Positions 17,465 to 25,287 of a stretch of DNA of 43,370 nucleotides are shown here, piece after piece (positions within the stretch are counted from its first letter, which is position 1; the number at the start of each line of letters is the position of its first letter). The notes under the pieces were generated by a model. That model worked only from the letters and a program-made list of their open reading frames with translations, did no database searches and was not told the origin of the DNA. A program made the position numbers and the translations under genes. This DNA comes from an uncultured Halomicronema sp. GTDB lineage: Bacteria > Cyanobacteriota > Cyanobacteriia > Phormidesmidales > Phormidesmidaceae. The stretch lies in assembly GCA_937899725.1 (NCBI GenBank), contig CALCCA010000057.1, forward strand, positions 1-43,370, read 5' to 3'.

Positions 17465-18316
17465 ATGAGAAAAATAAATAAGTTTATTTTTGATTTTCAT
17501 CAGCCAACCTATAGCTTACTAGAGCGAGCCTATCGAAAGCTGAGAAGGCAATATGAGCCTGAGATAGATAAGCATTACCGAGAAAGAGAAGTTGCAGACT
17601 ATTTGTTGATTTCTCAGACTAATTGTGGTCGGACGTGGTTGAGAATTCTTCTGGGGCGAGTGATGCAAGTCACTTATTACGTAGAAAAGGTTAATCTACA
17701 TTATCTGTACTCTTTCTCTGAACTTAATCCTAATCTGCCATCAATCAAGGCAATTCACGAAAGATATAGGCAATTTGGTTCTTACGAGACTAAGAAGATC
17801 ATTCTGTTAGTTCGTGATCCACGAGATGCCCTGGTCTCTCGATATCATCAGCACAAGCATGAATATTCTAGTTATCAGGATATCAACGATTTTATTTTGA
17901 AGAGCCCTGAGCTTTTGTTATGTATAGAAGACTACAACTTGTGGTGGCAGAATAGCCGTGAATTAGCAGGTTTGCTCGTTGTTCGATATGAAGATATGAG
18001 AGCCAATACTCAATATGAACTAACGAGAGTGCTGGATTTTTTGGAGATCGAAGCTGAGCCTGAGACTATTGCCGATGCGGTAGAATATGCATCCTTTAAG
18101 AATATGCGGTCAATTGAGGCCAAAGGCTCTTCTGAAGTGAGGGCAGGGGTTCTGAAAACTTCAGCTATCCAGGGTGGAGTCCTGGCTGATCAAAACTCCC
18201 TAAAGGTGAGGAAGGGGAAAGTCGGTGGCTATAAAGAAGAGCTGTCTTCAGAAGTCGTGAACTTTATGGATAATTTGGTTCGAGAAAAGTTGAATTCAAG
18301 TTATGGATATACTTAG
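17465..18316 (+). CDS. Sulfotransferase (PAPS-dependent)
   Basis: A 283-residue cytosolic sulfotransferase-fold protein. The 5'-phosphosulfate loop is QTNCGRTWLR at 51-60, a variant of the usual PKSGTTW, and the 3'-phosphate site is VRDPRDALVSRY from 116. VRKGKVGGYKEEL near the C-terminus matches the RxGxxGxW-type cofactor motif. These point to transfer of sulfate from PAPS to a hydroxyl of a glycan or small molecule. It lies 90 bp after the first transferase gene and 43 bp before the second, all on the same strand, so an operon is likely. The start of the gene is strikingly AT-rich. The acceptor cannot be read from sequence; alternation with two glycosyltransferase-like genes suggests a sugar. 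Confidence 0.82.
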   Translation: MRKINKFIFDFHQPTYSLLERAYRKLRRQYEPEIDKHYREREVADYLLISQTNCGRTWLRILLGRVMQVTYYVEKVNLHYLYSFSELNPNLPSIKAIHERYRQFGSYETKKIILLVRDPRDALVSRYHQHKHEYSSYQDINDFILKSPELLLCIEDYNLWWQNSRELAGLLVVRYEDMRANTQYELTRVLDFLEIEAEPETIADAVEYASFKNMRSIEAKGSSEVRAGVLKTSAIQGGVLADQNSLKVRKGKVGGYKEELSSEVVNFMDNLVREKLNSSYGYT

Positions 18317-18359
18317 GTTCAAGTTTAGATGCTGAACGATATTTAGGAGTGAATCCAGA

Positions 18360-19268
18360 ATGACTCGTGGTGTTTATGTTGTTGCAAACGATCGCGTCTT
18401 TGATCAAGCTATCGCACTCCTCACGAGCTTGCGTTTACAAGATCCAGATATCCCTGTATTCATGGTTCCGTTTGATCAAAATTATGATCAGGTTTGGGAA
18501 ATTTGCAAGGATCAGTTCAATATTCGGTTGTTTCCAGACTTGGAATTCCTAGACAAACTTACTCAAGATATTGCCGAAATTTTTCCTCGAGATTTTCTCA
18601 AGCTGCCTAACAAGATGCGCAAGTTAAGTCTCTGGTTTGGCCCTTTAGATGAGTTTGTCTACATTGATACTGATATCCTGCTTTTTCAAACTGTCCAAAA
18701 TAGCTTAGACTATCTTGAAAAAGCCGACTTTTTTTGCTGTGATTTTCAGCGTCAAGGGCGTGGATTAGCAGAAGTCTTTACTGCAGTAGTACAAGAGAAA
18801 TCTATCTTTAGTGAAGCAGAGCTTCAAGATATTTTTAATAGCGGATTTTGGGGAGGGCGAAAAGGAACTTTTGCCTATGAAGAAATGCTAGCTCTCTTAA
18901 GAGAATGTGCTGCTCATCGAGAATATTTTGACTTTTCTACTGGTACCACCGACCAGCCTGTCCTCAACTATCTGGTGTTAAAAGCAACAGAGCGACGCGT
19001 CAACATTGCTCAGGCAAATTCTAATGAGCCTGGTAGTTGGGCAGGGAGTTCGCATTTTGAACAGAAAGGACATCTTTTGTACGATGGCGATCGCCTACTG
19101 CGATATCTTCACTGGGCAGGATGTCCGATGAGACCTGATGGCCCTTATTGGGATTTGTGGCAGTCATATCGATTTCAGACGGTCTCTGAGTCTTTAAGAA
19201 ATCTAACGCCCGTAAGGAAAATAAGTATTTGGGAGCGTATTTCCCAGAAAGTTAAAGCACTAAAGTGA
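18360..19268 (+). CDS. GT-A-like putative glycosyltransferase, paralog of the 16370 gene
   Basis: A 302-residue protein opening GVYVVANDRVFDQAIALLTSLR, nearly the same as the first transferase. YIDTDILLF gives the DxD at Asp103-Asp105; TTDQPVLNYLVLK and SSHFEQKG repeat the paralog's late motifs, and LRYLHWAG follows. The two genes are clearly related but diverged, so they probably act on different steps or acceptors of one pathway. AGGAG lies about 10 bases before the ATG. It is flanked on both sides by sulfotransferase genes with gaps of 43 and 19 bp. HIP1-like sites reappear in this gene, unlike the first half of the island. The activity is inferred from the fold motifs only. Confidence 0.72.
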   Translation: MTRGVYVVANDRVFDQAIALLTSLRLQDPDIPVFMVPFDQNYDQVWEICKDQFNIRLFPDLEFLDKLTQDIAEIFPRDFLKLPNKMRKLSLWFGPLDEFVYIDTDILLFQTVQNSLDYLEKADFFCCDFQRQGRGLAEVFTAVVQEKSIFSEAELQDIFNSGFWGGRKGTFAYEEMLALLRECAAHREYFDFSTGTTDQPVLNYLVLKATERRVNIAQANSNEPGSWAGSSHFEQKGHLLYDGDRLLRYLHWAGCPMRPDGPYWDLWQSYRFQTVSESLRNLTPVRKISIWERISQKVKALK

Positions 19269-19287
19269 ATTTTATCAAGAGAGAATC

Positions 19288-20208
19288 ATGAGTGTAGCTG
19301 GCAAGATTATATTTATCCTGGGCATTGGTCGTTCTGGGTCGACAATGCTAGATCTGATGTTGGGAAGCCACTCTCAAGGCTTCTCTCTCGGTGAGATAAG
19401 TAAGCTGCCAGAAATACATAACCGCAATTTTGATGTGGCTGACCTATCCTCCAAAGGAACGTTTTGGCAAGATCACTTTAGCGACGAGGATGCTAAACAA
19501 TTGGCTTTGGGGCTGAGTGGTCATCGGTTGAACCAACTGATTCCCTTGAAAATAGACCGTTGGCTGCGAGAAATTACTGGGCAAGATGCCGTTCTCAATC
19601 CGTACACGTTATTGCTCAATCGAATTCAGATACCTGTGCTAATTGATTCGAGTAAATATCCGGATTGGGTAGCGCAACGCCTCAACGCTCGTGAATTTCG
19701 TCAAGGTCATTTGGATGCTTATGTGATTCATGTAGTGCGCGATGGTCGAGCTGTTTTAAACTCCTATTTACGCGCTTATCCTAACCTCACAGTAGAGACA
19801 GTCAGCCAGCGCTGGCTTAACAATCTGGAAGCGTCTGAGAACGTTTACGGGTTAGTGGCAGGCGATCGCAGAATGCAAGTGCGATATGAAGCCCTGGCGA
19901 CCAATCCTACCAAGACGATGCAAGGGGTTTGCGATTTTCTGGGCATCCCCTTCGAACCAGAAATGCTGGAATATTGGAAGCACGATCATAACTACATTGC
20001 GGGTAGTCGTAGTGCCAAGGCCTTGATTGCTCGCTATCGAGAGCAACCTGTCTCAGAAGCCACGCAAGAGATTCATGGCAGCTACTATTCTGAGATGGAT
20101 TTGACAATTAAGTTAGATCAGCGCTGGAAAGACGAGTTAGAGACTGCAAAGCTAGAACAGTTCCAGCAAATCGTCGGAACCCGAAACCAGCCCTTTGAAT
20201 GGAACTAA
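19288..20208 (+). CDS. Sulfotransferase family protein
   Basis: A 306-residue protein of a different sulfotransferase subfamily from the gene at 17465. The 5'-phosphosulfate loop GIGRSGSTMLDLML begins at residue 12, LIDSSKYPD follows near 115, and HVVRDGRAV (Arg151, Asp152) is the 3'-phosphate site. This set is typical of the 'sulfotransferase family 3/Stf0-like' carbohydrate group. It starts 19 bp after the second transferase gene with AAGAGAG as ribosome binding site and closes the four-gene run. The IS element begins 40 bp after its stop, so its original downstream neighbourhood has been disrupted; the IS footprint suggests the hydrolase gene now at 41919 once faced it. Confidence 0.82.
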   Translation: MSVAGKIIFILGIGRSGSTMLDLMLGSHSQGFSLGEISKLPEIHNRNFDVADLSSKGTFWQDHFSDEDAKQLALGLSGHRLNQLIPLKIDRWLREITGQDAVLNPYTLLLNRIQIPVLIDSSKYPDWVAQRLNAREFRQGHLDAYVIHVVRDGRAVLNSYLRAYPNLTVETVSQRWLNNLEASENVYGLVAGDRRMQVRYEALATNPTKTMQGVCDFLGIPFEPEMLEYWKHDHNYIAGSRSAKALIARYREQPVSEATQEIHGSYYSEMDLTIKLDQRWKDELETAKLEQFQQIVGTRNQPFEWN

Positions 20209-20239
20209 CTCGTTTGAATTGCTCTACGGCTCCAGAACA

Positions 20240-20248
20240 GGCCTGTGT
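20240..20248 (+). repeat. 9-bp target-site sequence at the left end of IS copy 1
   Basis: GGCCTGTGT abuts the left end of the complete IS. The expected duplicate is not found at its right end (CTCTGTACC) but occurs at the right end of the inverted copy 2, as the reverse complement at 42780-42788. The 9-bp size suits an IS4-group element. Confidence 0.75.
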
Positions 20249-21564
20249 CTGATTGACTGACAAAAGATGTATATAGAATCGCTGATGCGCTTGCCAGTAG
20301 GTCAACAGAGCTAGAGAAGAGGGAGTCAGCATTCTAGAATCAGATACCCCTCAAAACTCAAGAATGCTGTGAAAAAAACTCCCGCCTCTACCATGCCTTG
20401 ATGAGTTGGTTGGGTCAAGGTGATCACTGGGCACACCTGAGTCACCTAACGACGTGTCTAGCGATGGTAGCGGCCTTGATTCAGACCGGCGAAGTCAATC
20501 TGACACGATGGACTGCCTACATTCCATGCCGGGGGCACTACGCTCAAAGTAAGCAAAGACGAGTCAGACGATGGCTCGGCAATAGCCGCATCAACGTTCA
20601 CCGACTCTACAAACTCATCATCCAAGCAGTGCTGGCAGAGTGGCAGGAAGCTGAGCTCTACCTTAGTTTGGATACCTCGCTGTTTTGGGACGAGTACTGC
20701 CTGATTCGCTTGGCAGTCGTTCATCGTGGCCGCGCCTTGCCGCTCGCTTGGCGAGTCCTGCAGCATCCGAGTGCTTCGGTCGCCTTCGGTGACTATCAAC
20801 AGATGCTGAGTGATGCCGCTCACTATCTACCGGCTGGCATCAAAGTGGTGTTGCTGGCCGATAGAGGCTTTGTCCATAGGGAGTTGATGAGCCTCGTGAC
20901 CAAGCAACTGGGTTGGCACTATCGCATTCGGCTCAAGAGTACCGCCTGGATTTGGCGAGCTCACAAAGGGTGGCATCAACTAAAAGACTTTCACTTTGCC
21001 CCTGGCGCGGCGCGGTGCTTCCAATACGTCAAGCTACACAAGAGTCAATGGTATGGTCCGGTGCATTTGGTCTTTGGCCGCAACAACGTCAATGGTGAGT
21101 TCTGGGCCATTGTTAGTGACGCGAAAACGAGTCTGCAAACCTTTCAAGAATACGGCTGGCGCTTCGACATTGAGGAGGCCTTTCTCGATGACCAATCCAA
21201 TGGCTGGAATCTACAGAAGTCAGAAATCCGCTCCGTCTGTGACCTTTCCAGGCTGTTCTTCATCTTGGCGCTAGCGACGCTCTATGTCACAGCTCAAGGC
21301 ATCGCGGTTGTTGAGTCGGGTAGGCGGCGGTGGGTCGATACCCATTGGTTCCGGGGCAACAGCTATTTTCGTATTGGCTGTGAGTGGGTGAAGGCGGCTT
21401 TGCAGCAAGGCTGGCGCTTAACTCAGCAGGTGTGCTTCTGCGGTAATCGCGATCCGGAACCAGCGATGGCCTCGCGAAGGCAGCATCAACACAACAATCA
21501 GAGACTGGAATTCACCGTACGCTCCTTCGTCTACAAACCTGACTAACTTTTGTCAGTCAACCAG
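20249..21564 (+). mobile_element. Complete IS4-like insertion sequence, copy 1
   Basis: The element is 1316 bp. Its ends are 18-bp inverted repeats: CTGATTGACTGACAAAAG at 20249-20266 and the complement of CTGGTTGACTGACAAAAG at 21547-21564, differing at one base. The boundaries are supported by the point where the second copy (42789 onward) stops matching. It carries one transposase gene. It follows the AT-rich sulfotransferase island. Confidence 0.85.
20401..21546 (+). CDS. IS4-like family transposase
   Basis: A 381-residue DDE transposase that appears intact. The catalytic acidic residues fit Asp91 (LSLDTS), Asp154 (LLADRGF) and Glu258 or Glu259 in WRFDIEEAFLDDQSNGW, the last resembling the C-terminal Glu-containing region of IS4-type enzymes. 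The C-terminal half is identical in protein sequence to the fragment at 42807-43318. I use the ATG at 20401; a TTG one codon earlier is in frame and no good ribosome binding site is visible, which is common for IS genes. The exact IS family assignment would need a database search. Confidence 0.85.
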   Translation: MSWLGQGDHWAHLSHLTTCLAMVAALIQTGEVNLTRWTAYIPCRGHYAQSKQRRVRRWLGNSRINVHRLYKLIIQAVLAEWQEAELYLSLDTSLFWDEYCLIRLAVVHRGRALPLAWRVLQHPSASVAFGDYQQMLSDAAHYLPAGIKVVLLADRGFVHRELMSLVTKQLGWHYRIRLKSTAWIWRAHKGWHQLKDFHFAPGAARCFQYVKLHKSQWYGPVHLVFGRNNVNGEFWAIVSDAKTSLQTFQEYGWRFDIEEAFLDDQSNGWNLQKSEIRSVCDLSRLFFILALATLYVTAQGIAVVESGRRRWVDTHWFRGNSYFRIGCEWVKAALQQGWRLTQQVCFCGNRDPEPAMASRRQHQHNNQRLEFTVRSFVYKPD

Positions 21565-21752
21565 CTCTGTACCTTAGCCTCGACCAGCGCAAAGATAGCC
21601 AGCCCTCAGCCAGGGAAGCAAGAATTTTCGTTAGGCATTTTGTCCTGACTCTCCATGGACTCCCCAAACCAGCTCGGAAATTAGGGGAACCTAGCCACAG
21701 CGAAACCAGATTCATGGGCGGGCCTCAGAGCATCTATGTCAGTTGACCAGCC

Positions 21753-21791
21753 CATAAACAAAAAGCGAGAAGCCGTAGATGGCTTCTCGCT
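21753..21791 (-). terminator. Rho-independent terminator of petF
   Basis: An 11-bp stem (21764-21774 with 21781-21791, AGCGAGAAGCC and complement) has a 6-base loop. On the minus strand it is followed directly by TTTTGTTTAT. It lies 35 bp after the petF stop. Confidence 0.85.
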
Positions 21792-21825
21792 CTCACAAGT
21801 AATGTGTCCTAGCTGTAGCAGCAGC

Positions 21826-22125
21826 TTAGTACAGGTCTTCTTCCTTGTGGGTTTCGATGGTGCAATCGGAAGTCGGATAAGCGACACAAGTCAAAACAAA
21901 GCCTGCTTCAATCTGGTCGTCATCGAGGAAGGACTGATCAGATTGATCAATGCCGCCAGCGGTGATCTTACCGGCACAAGTGGAACAAGCGCCAGCACGG
22001 CAGGAGTAAGGAAGATCAATGCCCTGCTCTTCAGCCGCATCGAGAATGTACATGTCGTCAGCGACTTCGATCGTGGTGTTTAAACCTTCGGATTCGTTGA
22101 CTAAAGTTACTTTGTAAGATGCCAT
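21826..22125 (-). CDS. petF: Plant-type [2Fe-2S] ferredoxin
   Basis: The 99-residue soluble electron carrier accepts electrons from photosystem I and passes them to FNR, nitrite reductase, bilin reductases and others. Cys42, Cys47, Cys50 (in [12 protein letters not shown]) and Cys80 (VLTC) are the four cluster ligands with the standard spacing. The acidic surface and the ending THKEEDLY are typical of cyanobacterial PetF. AAGAGGA lies 8 bases before the ATG. An AT-rich stretch of about 400 bp upstream probably holds a long leader and promoter, and a strong terminator follows the gene, so it is monocistronic. It is divergent from bvdR. Confidence 0.97.
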   Translation of the reverse strand: MASYKVTLVNESEGLNTTIEVADDMYILDAAEEQGIDLPYSCRAGACSTCAGKITAGGIDQSDQSFLDDDQIEAGFVLTCVAYPTSDCTIETHKEEDLY

Positions 22126-22620
22126 ACTGCAATCCTCTTAACAAAAATGGGAACCGTTATTTCAGCAAACTGTTAACACTGTGTCGCGAACAAAAATAGA
22201 GACACGATTAATTAAGTTTGCTTTCTTATTCGATACTACGGGAAAACCTGTATTGTGTGGGACAAATCCCTCTAACGATTGAATGGGATTCGTAATCGAA
22301 AATCCTATTTTTCACTTTCCGTCTTATCAATACGCTTCATAAAAACCCTTGAACCGTTATAGTACAGGCAGTTTCAAGGCTATCTATGATTGATTTCAGG
22401 ATCATTCCTATCCTCCAGAAGGCATAGCGTTTTATCAGATTTCCCTCATCTATAATTTTTTCTTATGCGTGTATCTTCGAAGGCCCTGTGCGCTCTTGAG
22501 GCTTGGGTTCTATGCTGAATTTGACTGGGCCTATTGGCGTTATTATCAGCTCTGACAAAACCCTCTAAAATCAGACTAGCTTTGGCCGCAATGCCACCCT
22601 CAAGAGGAGCGATCGCAGCG
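22126..22620. other. Intergenic region (495 bp) between divergent petF and bvdR
   Basis: It is AT-rich near petF and must contain both promoters. I could not fix a -35/-10 pair with confidence; a TACTATAAC on the petF strand near 22355 is a weak candidate -10. No gene is supported. The in-frame extension of bvdR into this region lacks conserved sequence. Confidence 0.45.
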
Positions 22621-23655
22621 ATGGGTTTTGACGAGAGAACCGGGCAGCCGGTGCGCGTTGGGTTGATCGGCACGGGCTTTGTCGCCAAGGCCAGAGCGGC
22701 CGCGTTTGAGGCCGATGATCGGGCTCAAGTGGTGGCCGTATGGGGGCATCGGGTTGAGACGGCTCACACGTTTGCCCAGACCCAGACCATTCCAACGGTC
22801 TGCCCCACTTGGCAAGACTTAGTGGCGCATGCTGCGATCGATCTGGTCGTCGTTTGTAACATCAACTGCGACCACGGCCTCGTCGTGCAGGCCGCCCTGA
22901 TGGCCGGTAAGGCGGTGGTGGTGGAATATCCGCTAGCGCTCTGCCCAGACGAAGCCCAGCGGGCGATCGCCCTGGCCCAACAGCAGAATCTGCTGCTGCA
23001 TGTGGAGCACATTGAGCTGTTGGGGGGCCTGCACCAAGCGATGATGGCCCATTTGCCGCAGGTGGGGATCCCCCACTATGTGCGCTATGCCACCGCCGTA
23101 CCCCAAAATCCGGTGCCGCAAAAATGGACTTTTTGCGTCGAGCAGTTTGGCTTTCCCCTGGTGGCCGCACTGTCGCGAGTGCATCGTCTGACCAATCTAT
23201 TTGGCGCGGTGGATGAGGTGTTCTGCCAGCTGCAGTACGACGATCGCGCCGCAGTCGGTTTCACAGGATATTTCAAACAGTGCCGCTGTACCGCTCAGTT
23301 GCGATTTGCTAACGGGGTGATCGCCGAAGTGCTCTACGCCAAAGGAGAACAGACTTGGCGATCACAACGGTGGATGGAAGTGGAAGGCGATCGCGGTGCC
23401 TTAACCTTTGATCGGGAAGCTGGCACCTTGATCACAACGGCGGGTGAAACGCCCATTGAAGTCGGCTCCCGTCGGGGTCTGTTTGCCCAGGACACCGCTA
23501 GCGTGCTGGATGCACTTTTGGAAGGCAAACCGCTCTATGTGACCCTCGCCGAGAGTCTCTATGCGTTGCAGGTGGCGACGGCGGCGGCCACGTCAGCGCA
23601 AACGGGGCGCAGCGTGCGAGTTGAGGCGTCATATCCTAAGCGGGCGGGCCGCTGA
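22621..23655 (+). CDS. bvdR: Biliverdin reductase (Gfo/Idh/MocA fold)
   Basis: BvdR reduces biliverdin IXalpha to bilirubin with NAD(P)H and affects phycobilisome maturation in cyanobacteria. The 344-residue protein has the Rossmann start VRVGLIGTGF (11-20) and EYP at 102-104 in place of the usual EKP. It also has HVEHIELLGG from 127 and later QNPVPQKWT, QFGFPLVAALSR and GSRRGLFAQDTASVLD. I recognise these blocks from the Synechocystis BvdR sequence by memory, which is why I prefer this to a generic oxidoreductase. The ATG at 22621 has AGGAG 11 bases upstream; an earlier ATG at 22591 and a TTG at 22534 are in frame but precede the conserved part. It runs divergently from petF. Confidence 0.88.
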   Translation: MGFDERTGQPVRVGLIGTGFVAKARAAAFEADDRAQVVAVWGHRVETAHTFAQTQTIPTVCPTWQDLVAHAAIDLVVVCNINCDHGLVVQAALMAGKAVVVEYPLALCPDEAQRAIALAQQQNLLLHVEHIELLGGLHQAMMAHLPQVGIPHYVRYATAVPQNPVPQKWTFCVEQFGFPLVAALSRVHRLTNLFGAVDEVFCQLQYDDRAAVGFTGYFKQCRCTAQLRFANGVIAEVLYAKGEQTWRSQRWMEVEGDRGALTFDREAGTLITTAGETPIEVGSRRGLFAQDTASVLDALLEGKPLYVTLAESLYALQVATAAATSAQTGRSVRVEASYPKRAGR

Positions 23656-23861
23656 TTGACCAATCGATGCGGCGCGCATGGCGCTGGCCACGACTCGCGA
23701 TGCCTGAGGTTTAAGGTGCACGATTCATAGTGCACGGGGTAACCGGAAGACTGCTGTCAGGCGGGACTCGTAGTCTGTCAGCTTGATGTTGTCGGTTGGG
23801 TGAGCGCTAGAGATGTCGGCACATCCACCGGATTCGACTGGCCAGCGTCACAGCTCGGGGA

Positions 23862-25076
23862 TTATTTCTGCACGTTGGTTACCCGCCAGTTGAGCTTCAG
23901 GTTAACGCCAAAGTTCCACAGGGTGACGAGGGCGATCGCCACCAGCTTAGCCAGGTAAGCATTGACCCCAAACAGGTTAAACAAAAGGTTGACGATCAGG
24001 GTATTGAGCACCAGCCCCGCCAAGCAAATCAGGTTGAACTTGAGCCAGCGTTGGAGGCGGCACTGCCAGCCCCGTTGCCGCTGCGATAAGTCCGCAAACG
24101 TCCAGGCATCGTTCCACAAAAAGTTATTAAGAATGGCCACTTCGGCCGACAAGACATTGCTCGTCGTGAGGCCGACGCCCCACTGGCTGAACAACAGATA
24201 AAACACGGAGTAATCTACCAATAGGCCGCTGAAGCCCACCAGGGCAAATTGGCAAAAGCGCCGCAGGGGCAAGCTCAAGCGTCGTTTGGGCAGACGACGA
24301 TGCAGCCGCAACCGCAGTAAATGCTGTAGGTAGTCAAGATAGTGTCGCCAGCTGACCTTGCTTTCGCCCACCGTGCGCTCTTGAAAAACGTAGCCGACTT
24401 CGGCAATGTGTTGAATGTGGCCTCGACCTAAGACCTCCAGCAGGATTTTGTACCCTCTAGGGTTGAGCATTGGCCCCGCGATCGCCTCTCGCCGGACTAA
24501 GAAATAGCCACTCATGGGATCAGACACGCGCCCTACCACTTCGGGCAGCACAACGAGCCCCAAAATCTGAGCGCCGCGCGAGAGGGTGCGTCGTAGCAGG
24601 CTCCACTCGCTGACGCCCCCACCCTCCACATGACGACTGGCCAGGGCCAGATCAGTACCGTGCTGCATTTTGGCCAGCAGCTGCAGCAAAATCTCGGGGG
24701 GGTGCTGCAGGTCAGCATCGATGACGCCCAAGATCTGCCCGTCGGCAACTTGCCAACCACGAATCACCGCTGAAGACAGGCCGCTCTCTGCCTGTCGGCG
24801 CATCACTCGCAAGGCGGGATAGCGGCGGGTCAGCTGCAGCCCCAGCTCCCAAGTGCCGTCAGGACTGTCATCATCGACCACGATCAGCTCATAGTTGCCA
24901 CCCAGACGACGATCCAGTAGCTGGGTCAACTGCTCGACCAGCGGCTCCAAGTTGTGGCGCTCTTTAAAGGTCGGAATCACCAGGGAAAGCCAGGGGCCAG
25001 TGGTGGGGAGCGATCGCGCCGCGATTCGCAAAGCGCCCTGGGGAGCCGCTAGGGGAGCCAACAAATTCCGAGTCAT
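23862..25076 (-). CDS. GT2 glycosyltransferase fused to a GtrA-like membrane domain
   Basis: A 404-residue polyprenyl-phosphate sugar transferase-like protein. The N-terminal GT2 domain of the dolichyl-phosphate mannose synthase type shows VVDDDSPDGT (67-75), the DxD in VIDADLQHPPE (Asp120, Asp122) and QERTVGESK near 230. From about 270 a GtrA-like region with four hydrophobic segments follows, the part that may move or anchor the lipid-linked sugar. Such DPM1-GtrA fusions load a sugar from a nucleotide donor onto undecaprenyl phosphate for use across the membrane. The start is the ATG at 25074-25076. The gene stands alone; the acceptor pathway is not visible in the neighbourhood. Confidence 0.88.
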   Translation of the reverse strand: MTRNLLAPLAAPQGALRIAARSLPTTGPWLSLVIPTFKERHNLEPLVEQLTQLLDRRLGGNYELIVVDDDSPDGTWELGLQLTRRYPALRVMRRQAESGLSSAVIRGWQVADGQILGVIDADLQHPPEILLQLLAKMQHGTDLALASRHVEGGGVSEWSLLRRTLSRGAQILGLVVLPEVVGRVSDPMSGYFLVRREAIAGPMLNPRGYKILLEVLGRGHIQHIAEVGYVFQERTVGESKVSWRHYLDYLQHLLRLRLHRRLPKRRLSLPLRRFCQFALVGFSGLLVDYSVFYLLFSQWGVGLTTSNVLSAEVAILNNFLWNDAWTFADLSQRQRGWQCRLQRWLKFNLICLAGLVLNTLIVNLLFNLFGVNAYLAKLVAIALVTLWNFGVNLKLNWRVTNVQK

Positions 25077-25287
25077 TAACCAAGCAGATGGAGAACATTG
25101 AGCAACTATAGTTGACCGGGGCTCCGGGAAGACAGCCCCCGTTCCACTTCTTGCCGGTGCCCGCCTCTCGGGAACATCTGTCTACCCCCCATTCAGATGT
25201 AGAACAGGAGTGACGTTTCTCCTCGGGAGGTTTTTTCCCAATCGATGGGAGAAAGCCCTGGCTATCTTGCTCACGAACTCAGATAAT

